Shown one piece after another: positions 7,517 through 15,800 of a stretch of 27,844 nt of DNA. Source of the DNA: an uncultured Eubacteriales bacterium (GTDB taxonomy: Bacteria; Bacillota; Clostridia; Christensenellales; Borkfalkiaceae). Each line of letters begins with the position of its first letter. Position 1 is the first letter of the stretch. The stretch is taken from positions 1 to 27,844 of the forward strand of contig CABQND010000026.1 of assembly GCA_902465495.1 (NCBI GenBank), in the 5' to 3' direction. Below the pieces are notes generated by a model, which was not told where the DNA came from, searched no databases, and saw only the letters and a program-made list of their open reading frames with translations. The translations under genes were made by a program, and so were the position numbers.

Positions 7517-8614
7517 TCAGCTCTTTTTCAGATATTCGATGATAAAGGGCTGGATATCCCCGTCCATGACCGCCTGAATGTTGCCGGTTTCGTATCCCGT
7601 ACGGTGATCTTTGACGAGGGTGTACGGACAGAAAACATAGCTTCGGATCTGGCTGCCCCACTCGATTTTTTTGATTTCGCCCTTGATGCTCTGTTCGTTG
7701 GCGATGCGTTCGCTCTCTTTGAGTTCGATAAGTTTGCTTCGCAGCATCTTCATCGCCATTTCGCGGTTCTGGATCTGCGAGCGCTCGTTCTGGCAGGACA
7801 CGACGATGCCCGTCGGAATATGCTGAATACGGATCGCCGATTCCGTCTTGTTGATGTGCTGGCCGCCCGCACCCGATGAACGGAAAGTCGTAACCTTCAA
7901 ATCTTCGCTGCGGATCTCGACGTCACCGTCATCCTCGATCTCCGGCATCACTTCCAGCGAAGCAAACGAAGTGTGGCGGCGTTTGTTTGCATCGAACGGG
8001 GAAATGCGCACCAGACGATGCACCCCCTTCTCCGCTTTCAGATACCCGTATGCGTTTTCGCCCTCGATCTTGAAATCCACGCTCTTGATGCCCGCCTCGT
8101 CGCCATCCAAGCGGTCGAGCTCGGTCACTTTATATCCGTTACGCTCTGCATAACGGGTGTACATACGATATAGCATGGATACCCAGTCGCAGCTTTCGGT
8201 ACCGCCTGCGCCCGAATGCAAGGTCAGAAGCGCGTTATACCCGTCGTATTTGCCGCGCAAAAGGGAACGGATACGCATGTCTTCCAGATCCGCTTCCGCC
8301 GTTGCAAGCAAGTTGTCCAGCTCGGGAACGAGGTCCTCTTCTTCGGTCTCTTCGATAAGATCGATAACTTCGTTCACCTCGTCCAGCGCTTTTTTGCCCT
8401 TTTCGTATGCGGCAATCTTGCTTTCGACCGCGGACGTTTCCCTGCCGAGTTTTGCGGAAAGCTCAAGATTTTGCCATACTTCCGGCTTTTCCTGCTCCGC
8501 TTTCAATTGCGCAAGTTTTTCGCGCTGTGCATCTATTTCCAGCGCCGCTTTGGTCTCTTCCAGCGTTTCCGAAAGCGCCTTGGCGCGCAGTCTGTAATCG
8601 TCTGCTTTAAACAT
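7517..8614 (-). CDS. prfB: Peptide chain release factor 2
   Basis: 365-residue RF2, which releases peptides at UGA/UAA. Motifs: TLHSGAGGTESCDW, the stop-recognition tripeptide SPF in ISPFDANKRRH, and the GGQ hydrolysis loop in RSSGAGGQHINKTES. The frame is open from ATG 8614, which has AGGAG upstream, so this gene needs no programmed +1 frameshift, unlike most bacterial prfB genes. It starts 39 nt after the exchanger gene. secA, its usual Firmicute neighbour, is now about 17 kb away across an inserted region. Confidence 0.96.
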   Translation of the reverse strand: MFKADDYRLRAKALSETLEETKAALEIDAQREKLAQLKAEQEKPEVWQNLELSAKLGRETSAVESKIAAYEKGKKALDEVNEVIDLIEETEEEDLVPELDNLLATAEADLEDMRIRSLLRGKYDGYNALLTLHSGAGGTESCDWVSMLYRMYTRYAERNGYKVTELDRLDGDEAGIKSVDFKIEGENAYGYLKAEKGVHRLVRISPFDANKRRHTSFASLEVMPEIEDDGDVEIRSEDLKVTTFRSSGAGGQHINKTESAIRIQHIPTGIVVSCQNERSQIQNREMAMKMLRSKLIELKESERIANEQSIKGEIKKIEWGSQIRSYVFCPYTLVKDHRTGYETGNIQAVMDGDIQPFIIEYLKKS

Positions 8615-8653
8615 TCTTACTCTCTCCTGAACTTCTTTCCCGCCGCAAAGTGA

Positions 8654-9655
8654 CTATACGGCAAACAGATAAACATAGTATCCGGCAAAACAAGCAAGAA
8701 AAATCACCCCTGCAATTTTTCCGAGTTTGTGCCCTTTGATCAGTGCAAGCGCATACAGCAATACCGCTGCGCCCAGTGCCACCAAAGCATCGATTCCGTT
8801 TGATGCAGTAAAAGCGAGCGGATACACGAGTGACGAAATACCCGCAACCACAAAGACATTAAAAATATTGCTTCCGATCACATTACCGACCGCGATATCC
8901 GTCTGCCCCTTGGCTGCCGCGACCACCGACGTAACCAGCTCGGGAAGTGAAGTACCCACCGCAACAATGGTCAATCCGATCACGCGTTCGGACACACCCG
9001 CATATTCGGCGATGTACGTCGCCGCATTCACGAGCAATGTCCCCCCGCCCACGACCATGCCAAGCCCGATGAGCGCCAGCACGATCAGAAACCAAAGATG
9101 CCTTCCCATGCGGTAGATCCAGCCGCCGATGCGGCCGCGTGGCGCCTTTTCTTCTTCCGCCACGCGTTCGCTTTCGGGAAGGGCGAGAAGTTCCTTGCGC
9201 TTTTTCCCCGCCTGTACAAGCAAGATAGCCATGTACGCAGAAAACACAACGAGCAGAACAAGCCCGTCATACCATGCAAGGGAATTTCCCCACCAGCCGA
9301 GTCCTACAAGCAAAACACTTGCGATGATCAAAACAGGAAGGTCCAGTTTCAGCGATTCTTTCTGCACAGGCAAAAAATGCATGAGAGCCGAAAGCCCTAA
9401 AATGAGCAGTATATTGGCAATATTGCTTCCGACGACATTGCCGATCGCAATGTCCGTCGAATGCCCGATCGCCGATGTGACCGAAACCGCCAGTTCGGGC
9501 ATACTCGTGCCGAATGCGACGACAGTCAGCCCGATGACCAGCGGAGAAATATTACATTTTTTCGCGATACCCGCGCTCCCTTCCACGAACCATTCCGCCC
9601 CTTTTACGAGCAGGACAAGCCCCACGATCAAAAGGAAAATTTGCAATGCTAACAT
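8654..9655 (-). CDS. CaCA-family sodium/calcium exchanger
   Basis: 333-residue integral membrane antiporter of the YrbG/CaCA family, with about ten TM helices in two inverted repeats. Each repeat has the ion-binding signature: GTSMPELAVS with GSNIANILLILG in the first, GTSLPELVTS with GSNIFNVFVVAG in the second. It exchanges Na+ (possibly with K+) for Ca2+ at the cytoplasmic membrane. The central loop (about 155-180) is charged and cytoplasmic. Start ATG 9655 has only a weak AAGAAG site. It lies next to prfB and downstream of the old secA terminator. Confidence 0.9.
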   Translation of the reverse strand: MLALQIFLLIVGLVLLVKGAEWFVEGSAGIAKKCNISPLVIGLTVVAFGTSMPELAVSVTSAIGHSTDIAIGNVVGSNIANILLILGLSALMHFLPVQKESLKLDLPVLIIASVLLVGLGWWGNSLAWYDGLVLLVVFSAYMAILLVQAGKKRKELLALPESERVAEEEKAPRGRIGGWIYRMGRHLWFLIVLALIGLGMVVGGGTLLVNAATYIAEYAGVSERVIGLTIVAVGTSLPELVTSVVAAAKGQTDIAVGNVIGSNIFNVFVVAGISSLVYPLAFTASNGIDALVALGAAVLLYALALIKGHKLGKIAGVIFLACFAGYYVYLFAV

Positions 9656-9683
9656 ATGTATTTTCTTCTTTTGTAAACAACCG

Positions 9684-9719
9684 AAAACAGCCGAAATACT
9701 TAATCGTTCCGGCTGTTTT
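9684..9719 (-). terminator. Terminator, probably the original secA terminator
   Basis: AAAACAGCCG (9684-9693) pairs with CGGCTGTTTT (9710-9719) around a 16-nt loop; T-runs lie on both sides. It lies just after the stranded SEC-C fragment and presumably ended secA before the island inserted. Confidence 0.65.
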
Positions 9720-9728
9720 TATCATCGG

Positions 9729-9818
9729 TTACTCGTTTTTCCCGCAGCAGTTTTTGTATTTCTTACCGCTTCCGCAAGGGCAACCTTGAGACTTCCTTTT
9801 CACCTTATTTTTCAACAT
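9729..9818 (-). pseudogene. Displaced secA 3' end (SEC-C tail)
   Basis: A 29-codon frame ends in CPCGSGKKYKNCCGK, the zinc-binding SEC-C tail typical of SecA. There is no Shine-Dalgarno site before ATG 9818 and no other domain. The DNA shares an identical 17-bp block with the real secA end at 26609-26625 and a further AAATACAAA block. I read it as the host's original secA terminus, cut off by an element that supplied a replacement tail. A genuine free-standing SEC-C micro-protein is the alternative. Confidence 0.6.
9766..9782 (+). other. Putative attL core
   Basis: CCGCTTCCGCAAGGGCA is identical to 26609-26625 in the same orientation. It sits inside the SEC-C coding sequence, and sequence to its right diverges completely from secA, as expected at an attachment junction. 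Confidence 0.55.
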
Positions 9819-9917
9819 TTTGGCACTATTTGTCGCTAAAAACAGCAAAAAACCGCCGTATAAAAAATATTTAGACACCCGCTGACACCTACCAACATTA
9901 CCCATTTTTGAGTCAGC

Positions 9918-9937
9918 GTGGACAAAATGTGGACAAA
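9918..9937 (+). repeat. GTGGACAAA tandem pair, left end
   Basis: Two GTGGACAAA copies (9918-9926 and 9929-9937) start 11 bp apart. The same pair with the same spacing occurs at 26420-26439. They may be arm-type integrase-binding sites or remnants of integrase 3' ends. Confidence 0.5.
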
Positions 9938-10078
9938 AATAATACCGAACTTTTTGAGACACGGATTATTTTCAGTATATAACATTCACTCATTTTTGTC
10001 AACCAACATTACGCTCCATCTAAAAACATTTCTTAAAACAGTAAAATTTTAAGACTTGGAAAACCACTAAAAGGAAAA

Positions 10079-10138
10079 TTAAATGATGCCGCCGAGAGCA
10101 TCTATGATTGTATCTGCAAACTTTATAAAAAATATCAT
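10079..10138 (-). CDS. Possible 19-residue hydrophobic/amphipathic peptide
   Basis: The frame MIFFIKFADTIIDALGGII is preceded by AAAAAGGGG, 3 nt before the ATG (close spacing). Hydrophobic residues alternate with a few charges (K6, D9, D13), giving an amphipathic helix of the general type seen in phenol-soluble modulins and type I toxin peptides. This resemblance is one of character, not homology. A stem at 10144-10183 could hide the ribosome site. No promoter was identified. Confidence 0.3.
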   Translation of the reverse strand: MIFFIKFADTIIDALGGII

Positions 10139-10143
10139 ATTCC

Positions 10144-10183
10144 CCTTTTTACCTTTATACCTTTGGATGACGATGTAAAAAGG
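10144..10183 (-). promoter_or_regulatory. Possible RBS-sequestering stem before the small peptide
   Basis: CCTTTTTAC (10144-10152 read on plus) and GTAAAAAGG (10175-10183) are perfect 9-nt complements 22 nt apart. On the minus strand the inner arm contains most of the peptide's Shine-Dalgarno sequence, so folding would mask it. Confidence 0.3.
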
Positions 10184-10214
10184 CAGACTTAATGGAATTC
10201 ATAGTCTTAAACAT

Positions 10215-10586
10215 TTAATTTAACAAAATGACCATTACTACTACCATTGCAATAATAGACAGTAAAGCGATAATGAATGCACAGATTGCATAGCCACGCT
10301 CTTCTCGGTTAAATATAAAAATAAAATTAACAACAGTATGAATTAACTGACCGATCACGCCGTCGATCAAAAAAAGAATCGCAAACGTAGCGCATACAAT
10401 CAATAATAGCAATCCGCCAATAAAGGTTTCGCTGAACATTATTTCCCATGCCTTTAAAACGCCCCAACCGGAAAGCACTGCTATCGCTATAAATGCAATG
10501 TTAACAACGGCGTAAAAAATACGCTTGCCTTTTTCTGCCGTGATACAGCTGCCAATATGTCTTATCAGTTGTCTTACAAAATTCAT
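10215..10586 (-). CDS. Small three-TM membrane protein
   Basis: 123 residues with about three hydrophobic helices (about 24-47, 55-77 and 98-122) and a basic amphipathic N-terminus. No known motif. GGAGG lies 8 nt before ATG 10586. It is the last gene of the four-gene membrane-protein operon that starts at 12412, after a gap of about 90 nt. Its base composition is AT-richer than the core genes to the left, consistent with the island. Confidence 0.6.
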   Translation of the reverse strand: MNFVRQLIRHIGSCITAEKGKRIFYAVVNIAFIAIAVLSGWGVLKAWEIMFSETFIGGLLLLIVCATFAILFLIDGVIGQLIHTVVNFIFIFNREERGYAICAFIIALLSIIAMVVVMVILLN

Positions 10587-10678
10587 ACATTAAACCTCCG
10601 CATAAAGTCTTTATATATAAATTTGCGAATTGAAATTGATTGCGATTTTTTGTTCCTCTACCTCATAGACCAAATAAT

Positions 10679-11437
10679 TTATTTTTTCCGAATACTGATC
10701 AAAATTTTCAGAATCAGTTGAATAATGCGCAAGATTGCAATGACAAACTGTAATACGTATTCAACCAGATAACTGCGGAAGATTTTTTTAACAGTGACCA
10801 TTTCCTCACCGGTCAATTCGTTTTCCAGTATAACTTGCGCACGTTCCATTGCTTTCTTTTCCACGGGAATATTTAAAAGAGTTACAATAAATCCGAACAG
10901 AATAAACAGCAGCCCGATTCCCGCCGTAACCAAAGAAAACAGAAGTGTTTCCAAAACAAAGATATCAACCAGAAATCCGATAAGGACCAACGGTACAAAT
11001 AAAATCGGTGCAAACACGCCCAGTCCCTGCAAACGGCTTCTGACGATCATTTTTGTATCGCCGTCTCTGTGTTGTTCGGCAAGCGCAACCTTCTGCGCCG
11101 CCATTGCTACTGCCGTGAGACTGGGTTTATTGATCGTACGCATACGGAGATAAACCGTTCTTTTGGTGATACTATAATGGTTTCCGAATAAAATGGTTCG
11201 TATAATACCGCATTTTTTTACCTGTACATCCGGCATTCCGTTCTGATCGAGAAGTTTGCGCGCATACTCTCCGCCCGAAAGTCCCAACGAATTGTTGGTG
11301 CGGTTTCCGCGCCAATATCCGATTGCAATCACGATTTGAGCGATAAACGCCGCAATAATCGCGATGCCAAGCAAAATGCCCACCGCTATGTAAGCAATTT
11401 CCAATCCGTCAATATTTGCAGCCAATAAATTTAACAT
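10679..11437 (-). CDS. YugP-like membrane protein lacking the HEXXH protease motif
   Basis: 252 residues. The layout matches the YugP/Zn_peptidase_2 family: an N-terminal TM (about 15-40), a soluble stretch with LSGGEYARKLLDQNGMPDVQVKK, two TM helices in the middle, NIPVEKKAMERAQVILE after the third TM, and a hydrophobic C-terminus. Where YugP has VASHECGHAIQ, this protein has VAMAAQKVALAEQ, so both zinc His residues and the Glu are gone. It is probably a non-catalytic derivative that scaffolds or senses (inference). GGGAGG precedes ATG 11437. It is the third gene of the membrane-protein operon. Confidence 0.6.
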   Translation of the reverse strand: MLNLLAANIDGLEIAYIAVGILLGIAIIAAFIAQIVIAIGYWRGNRTNNSLGLSGGEYARKLLDQNGMPDVQVKKCGIIRTILFGNHYSITKRTVYLRMRTINKPSLTAVAMAAQKVALAEQHRDGDTKMIVRSRLQGLGVFAPILFVPLVLIGFLVDIFVLETLLFSLVTAGIGLLFILFGFIVTLLNIPVEKKAMERAQVILENELTGEEMVTVKKIFRSYLVEYVLQFVIAILRIIQLILKILISIRKK

Positions 11438-11455
11438 TTTCTCATCCTCCCTTGC

Positions 11456-11950
11456 TTAAATGATTATAAAACAAACTGCAACAATAACAGCAACCCGCAT
11501 CAGCCAAGAAACAAGTTTGTAAACCTTCCTCCGTCTGCACGAAGTCTTGTCATAAACGTATGCGGCGTTTTCCAATGTTGCAACCGTTCCTTCAGGCACC
11601 GTTACCGCGGCTACGGGAATACTTGACTTTTTGTTGACAAAGTGGTTAAACCGAAGCCAAATATCCTGCGTTTGCCCGCTGTCCAAAATGACATTGCAAT
11701 CCAACGCATAATCAAAGCGGGAATATCTGGGAGTAAACAAGCCCATTATTCCGATAATCCAGAAGAATGCAGAATAAAGCCACCAATTCGGATAGGAAAG
11801 TTCGGGCTTACGGATGATCCTCAGAACAATTTTCCCATCCTGTAAAACAGGGGCATCAATGAACTCTCTGCCGTTTTCTTTCTTCACTTTCAATTTCGTT
11901 TCGCCTGAAAAAAATAAAACATCTGATCTGTTTATCAAAAAAACTTTCAT
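11456..11950 (-). CDS. Membrane-associated protein of unknown function
   Basis: 164 residues. The N-terminal part is soluble and beta-rich, then comes a TM segment near YPNWWLYSAFFWIIGIMGLF, a soluble domain with an Asn/Asp-rich strand pattern, and a C-terminal TM (VSWLMRVAVIVAVCFIII). No family recognised. Start choice is uncertain: ATG 11950 follows a run of eight G that may act as ribosome site; ATG 11962 would include the run in the coding sequence. It begins just after the preceding gene's stop, so the operon is tightly packed. Confidence 0.55.
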   Translation of the reverse strand: MKVFLINRSDVLFFSGETKLKVKKENGREFIDAPVLQDGKIVLRIIRKPELSYPNWWLYSAFFWIIGIMGLFTPRYSRFDYALDCNVILDSGQTQDIWLRFNHFVNKKSSIPVAAVTVPEGTVATLENAAYVYDKTSCRRRKVYKLVSWLMRVAVIVAVCFIII

Positions 11951-11962
11951 AGCCCCCCCCAT

Positions 11963-12412
11963 TTAAATCAGTTTCATATAATATACGAGGGTAGCTATCA
12001 GAACAATAAGAACAGCCAATGTTAGAGAAACAATTTTTCTTGATTTATGCACTTCGTCCTGATTCCAAATGATTACGATAAGCACAATTGCAGATAGGAA
12101 CGCGCATATCCCTGCAAGAACCGGTTGCGCAATTCGATATGCTTGAACGATTTGATCCGATAATTGTTGTAAACCGTTTAAATCAACATTATATAATGCC
12201 CGAAAAGAATCATTCAGTAAAAAAAGACCTAATGTTATAATTGTGACGGCTATTAAAATCAGATAATAGAAAACCATACCGATAGCCGCCACACCTATGA
12301 ATATTTTTGACAAAACAGGCAACATTGCAACAATTGCAATCAACCAATTGATACGAAGCAATGTTCGGCAAAGCCTGTCTTTGAATTGCATTTGCTGCAA
12401 ATTCTTTTCCAT
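11963..12412 (-). CDS. Four-TM membrane protein of unknown function
   Basis: 149 residues with about four TM helices (about 22-42, 48-68, 98-118 and 128-146), a basic N-terminal region and no catalytic motif. It is the first gene of the membrane-protein operon, directly downstream of a near-consensus promoter (12443-12471). The frame opens at GTG 12424, but ATG 12412 after GGTGAGGGTG is the more natural start. Confidence 0.6.
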   Translation of the reverse strand: MEKNLQQMQFKDRLCRTLLRINWLIAIVAMLPVLSKIFIGVAAIGMVFYYLILIAVTIITLGLFLLNDSFRALYNVDLNGLQQLSDQIVQAYRIAQPVLAGICAFLSAIVLIVIIWNQDEVHKSRKIVSLTLAVLIVLIATLVYYMKLI

Positions 12413-12442
12413 CACCCTCACCACACTGTAAACTTTTGTTAT

Positions 12443-12471
12443 ATCATATCAAAAAAAGCCGATGATGTCAA
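12443..12471 (-). promoter_or_regulatory. Strong sigma-A promoter for the membrane-protein operon
   Basis: Minus strand: consensus TTGACA (12466-12471), a 17-nt spacer, TATGAT (12443-12448). It lies about 30 nt before the start of the four-TM protein gene. Confidence 0.8.
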
Positions 12472-12704
12472 TAGCGTTGAAAAAAGTAGACTTTTCCGCT
12501 GGACAGATCTCAACGTACACTCGCATTCTCATTCGAGAGATATTTGAGTTCTCCGAAAATTTTATATTTTTAGAAAAACATTGCATCTATTTCTTAATAT
12601 CGAATGATTGACCTACAATATTGCTTAAACAGCATATCCATCGGAAATCTTCGTCTCTGTTTCATCTGCTGATTACAAGAGTACATTCAAATGTTTATCT
12701 AACT
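12472..12704. other. Non-coding stretch, nothing recognised
   Basis: AT-rich DNA between the membrane-protein promoter and the terminator of the beta-helix gene. Only very short frames without ribosome sites were seen, on either strand. No RNA motif was recognised. Confidence 0.4.
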
Positions 12705-12738
12705 AAAAGGTATGAGTCCGGTAAAATACCGAACTCAT
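12705..12738 (-). terminator. Terminator of the SipW/TasA-like operon
   Basis: ATGAGTCCGGTA (12712-12723) pairs with TACCGAACTCAT (12727-12738), 12 positions with one mismatch and a 3-nt loop; on the minus strand CCTTTT follows. It lies about 90 nt after the beta-helix gene stop. Confidence 0.6.
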
Positions 12739-12829
12739 GACCAAAATTTAATTAATTTTTTCCAAAAATTGAGAATTCACTTCAACTGCACGGCTCCGCC
12801 TTTTCTTTTGTATGCCGCCGCGAAAGCGC

Positions 12830-15800
12830 TCAGCCGTTTTTTACGACCGAACAGCTCCGGCTCGTTACAGATCCCGAGAAATTGTAATTCGGCGCAAGGA
12901 TATCGTTTATACTGAACGACTGGTTGTTCCGGTCGATCGCGTACTTTGTTCCGCTGTACGTACCGCCCGAAAGCTGCACGTTACACCGCCCGTCGCTGCC
13001 CGTGTTCGGCGCTTTGGCAAATTGCAGGCCGCTGCCCGAACTTCCTTCAAAAGTTCCGCCTTCGATGGTCAGCTTCGCATTGGGGTTGCTGTACCAGATC
13101 CCGTTGAAATTGCCGCTTGAACCTGTGCTTTTGAACGTGCCGCCCTTGATGGTGATATCCACGGGCGCCGTTCTGTCTTCCACGGCGATGGCGCATGCAT
13201 CGCCCGAAACGCTGACTTTTCCTTCGAATACGATGGAAGCGTATTCGAAAATACTGAACCCCGCCTGCCCGCTCACCTCGAACGTAGCGTCGCTGATGTT
13301 CACCGTTGCCGCGTTCTGCGCGGACGTGCCCATGATGAACGCGCCGTTGCTCTTCTTACTGCTTCCTGCGCCGAACGTTCCGCCGTTGATGTCGGCGGTG
13401 CCGCCGTACACTTTCAGGCTGTACGACGCCGCGGGCCCCGCAAGGTTGCCGCCGTCTTTTGCATCATAGACGTCCTGCCCCAGAAATTCGCCGCTGTCGA
13501 TGGTGACGGTGCCGCTTTTGACCAGCACGCCGTCGCCCTGCGCAGACGTGTATTTCCCGCCGTAGATGTGCAGGTTTCCGCCGTTGACTTCGACGGCGTG
13601 CCCGCCCGTTCTGCTCTCTCTATACGCCCAGTTGCCTGCCGCACCCGTAATGGAGATATAATCATCGCCTTGCTGATGCTGATCCGTTCCCGTCGTTTGC
13701 ACCGTCAGGTCCGAACTGTTCACCTCGCCGAGCTTGACGCTGTCCGTTTCCGACGCTTCGACGTAGATCCCGCCGCCGCCCCCGGTTTGCGAACCGCTAT
13801 ACCCAGTGACATAATTTATGATCGTTCCCTTTTTGATGGTCACGTTCGACGCCGCGTCGCCTTTCAGCACGCGCACCGCATAGCTTTTGATCACATATTC
13901 GCGGTAAAGAGTATTGCCGTTATTATCGTACTGCGCGTCGTTTGCAAGCCCCGTGTGCGTGACGTTGAATGTGCCCTCCGCCGTCAGCGAGCCGCCCTTG
14001 ATGAACACACCGTCGTACGAATCCTGCGCGCTGTTTGGACAAAAGTCATAGTTTTCGTCGATCGTGGAAGTGATTTCGGCATCGCCGTTCAGCTGCAGCG
14101 AGCCGCCCGTAATGTAGATGCCCGTCGCTCTTTGCGCCGTAAGCGTGAGCCCGCTTTCGATCGTTACGGTATCGCCCGCCGAGCCGCGCATCGCAATGCC
14201 GAAGCCCTGCGTTGTGATATTTGCCGTGCCGAGCCCGATCGAACCGCCGTTGACGTACAGCCCGCCGCCGTTTGTGACCGTTGTAATTTCGGCATTTGCC
14301 GCTTCGAAAGTGCTGCCCGACGCGCTTGCCTGCCCGTCGACGCGCACGGCGTAGCTTTTGATCTTGCTGTCGCTCGTGCCCGAACTGTCGCTCGTGTCCG
14401 AATTTGCCACGCCCGTATGCGTTACGGTAAGCACGCCTTTCGACATGAACGAGCCGCCGTTGATATACACGCCGTTATTGATGTTTACGCCGGTATCGGA
14501 CACCCAACTGCACGAATCGTCGATCTTGCTGGTCACGTTCAGCGTCGAATTTGCGTCCATCGTGATCGTACCTTCATCGACGTAGACCGCGGTGCCGCGC
14601 GAAGTTTCGATACCGATCGCAGACGAAGAGCCGTGCTCGAAGGTGATGTTGCCGCCGTCGACGGTGATGCCCAAACCGTTGGAATCGATTTGCGCCTGCC
14701 CGACGTTGAAACCGATGCTGCCGCCCACCGACCTGATGGCGGTGCTGGAAAGCACCTTTTGCGTTTCGTCCATGGTGACGCTGCACGTAAAGCTGTCGCC
14801 GAGGATGCTGATGCCGCCCCCTTGGGAATAAATGCCCGAAGAATAGGAACCGATGACGCGGAACGCGGTGGTGCCGCTGCACGTGACCGTTCCGTCCTCG
14901 GCATAGATGCCCGTGTTGAAGGAAATGCCCGCGGGAGACGTTTGATCGGCGCCCGCCGACTGCCCCGAATAGAAATTCATTTCGACGTTTTCGACCGAAA
15001 CGGAAGCGCCGCTGCCCGTTGCCGTGATGCCGCTCATGCCCGAGCCGTACAGCGAAAAGCCGATACTCGACGCGGACGATACGTTCAGGCTTCCGCCCGA
15101 AACGTAAATGGCGGAACCGTTTTGGTTGCACGCCGAAACCGCGCCGCCGCTTACGGCGTTTTTGGTGAAAGCCGCCTGCGAAACGACCATTCTTCCGCGC
15201 GTAACGCTGACGGTGTTGCCGATCTCGGAATAGAAAGCGCCGTCGGTGATGCTCAGGTACTCGTCCTCTGCGTTCGTGCCGCGGGCATATGCGCATTCCA
15301 CGCACACGCTGTCGCCATAGGCGAAAAACTCGCCCGATTCGATGGACATGTATCCGCCCGACGCGTCGACGCAGTAGGTATCTTCCTCGCCGAAATAGGA
15401 ATGATAGGTGCCGCCGCGCACGTACAGGTTTCCGCTCTCCATGCCGATGGAAGAAAACCGCGTGTCCTTATTCGCCGCGCCCTTGACGTTTTGATATACG
15501 TACACCGTGATCATGACGGTGTTTTCGTCGTTCCCGCTCTGATCCCCTGCGTACTCGAACGTGTCGCGGTTTAAATAATAGGTATAGTAATAATCCGCGC
15601 TGCCCTCGGCGCTGATCGTCGCGTTTTCGACGGTTGCGTCGTTGAGGGTGAAATACAGATACGTATCCGCGGGAATATAGGTATTGTCTTTGTAACCTTC
15701 GGAGAAATACATATTCCCGTTAACGGCACGGTTTCCGTTGTCCAACGTTTCTACGGCGGGGAGGATGACAGGCATGGAAACATCCGTATAATAGTTTTCG

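Noticed and set aside
9729..9962. 77-residue SEC-C protein
   Set aside because: The first 48 codons lie in sequence with repeats and no ribosome site; only the SEC-C tail is meaningful, best explained as a displaced secA end.
7411..10140. Shared AAAAATATCATATTCCC near 7420 and 10128
   Set aside because: Short AT-rich match in unrelated contexts; most likely chance.
13568..15574. 668-codon plus-strand frame opposite the beta-helix gene
   Set aside because: It is the antisense shadow of a GC-rich repetitive gene; the composition (Arg/Ala/Asp-rich, no domains) and lack of a ribosome site argue against coding.
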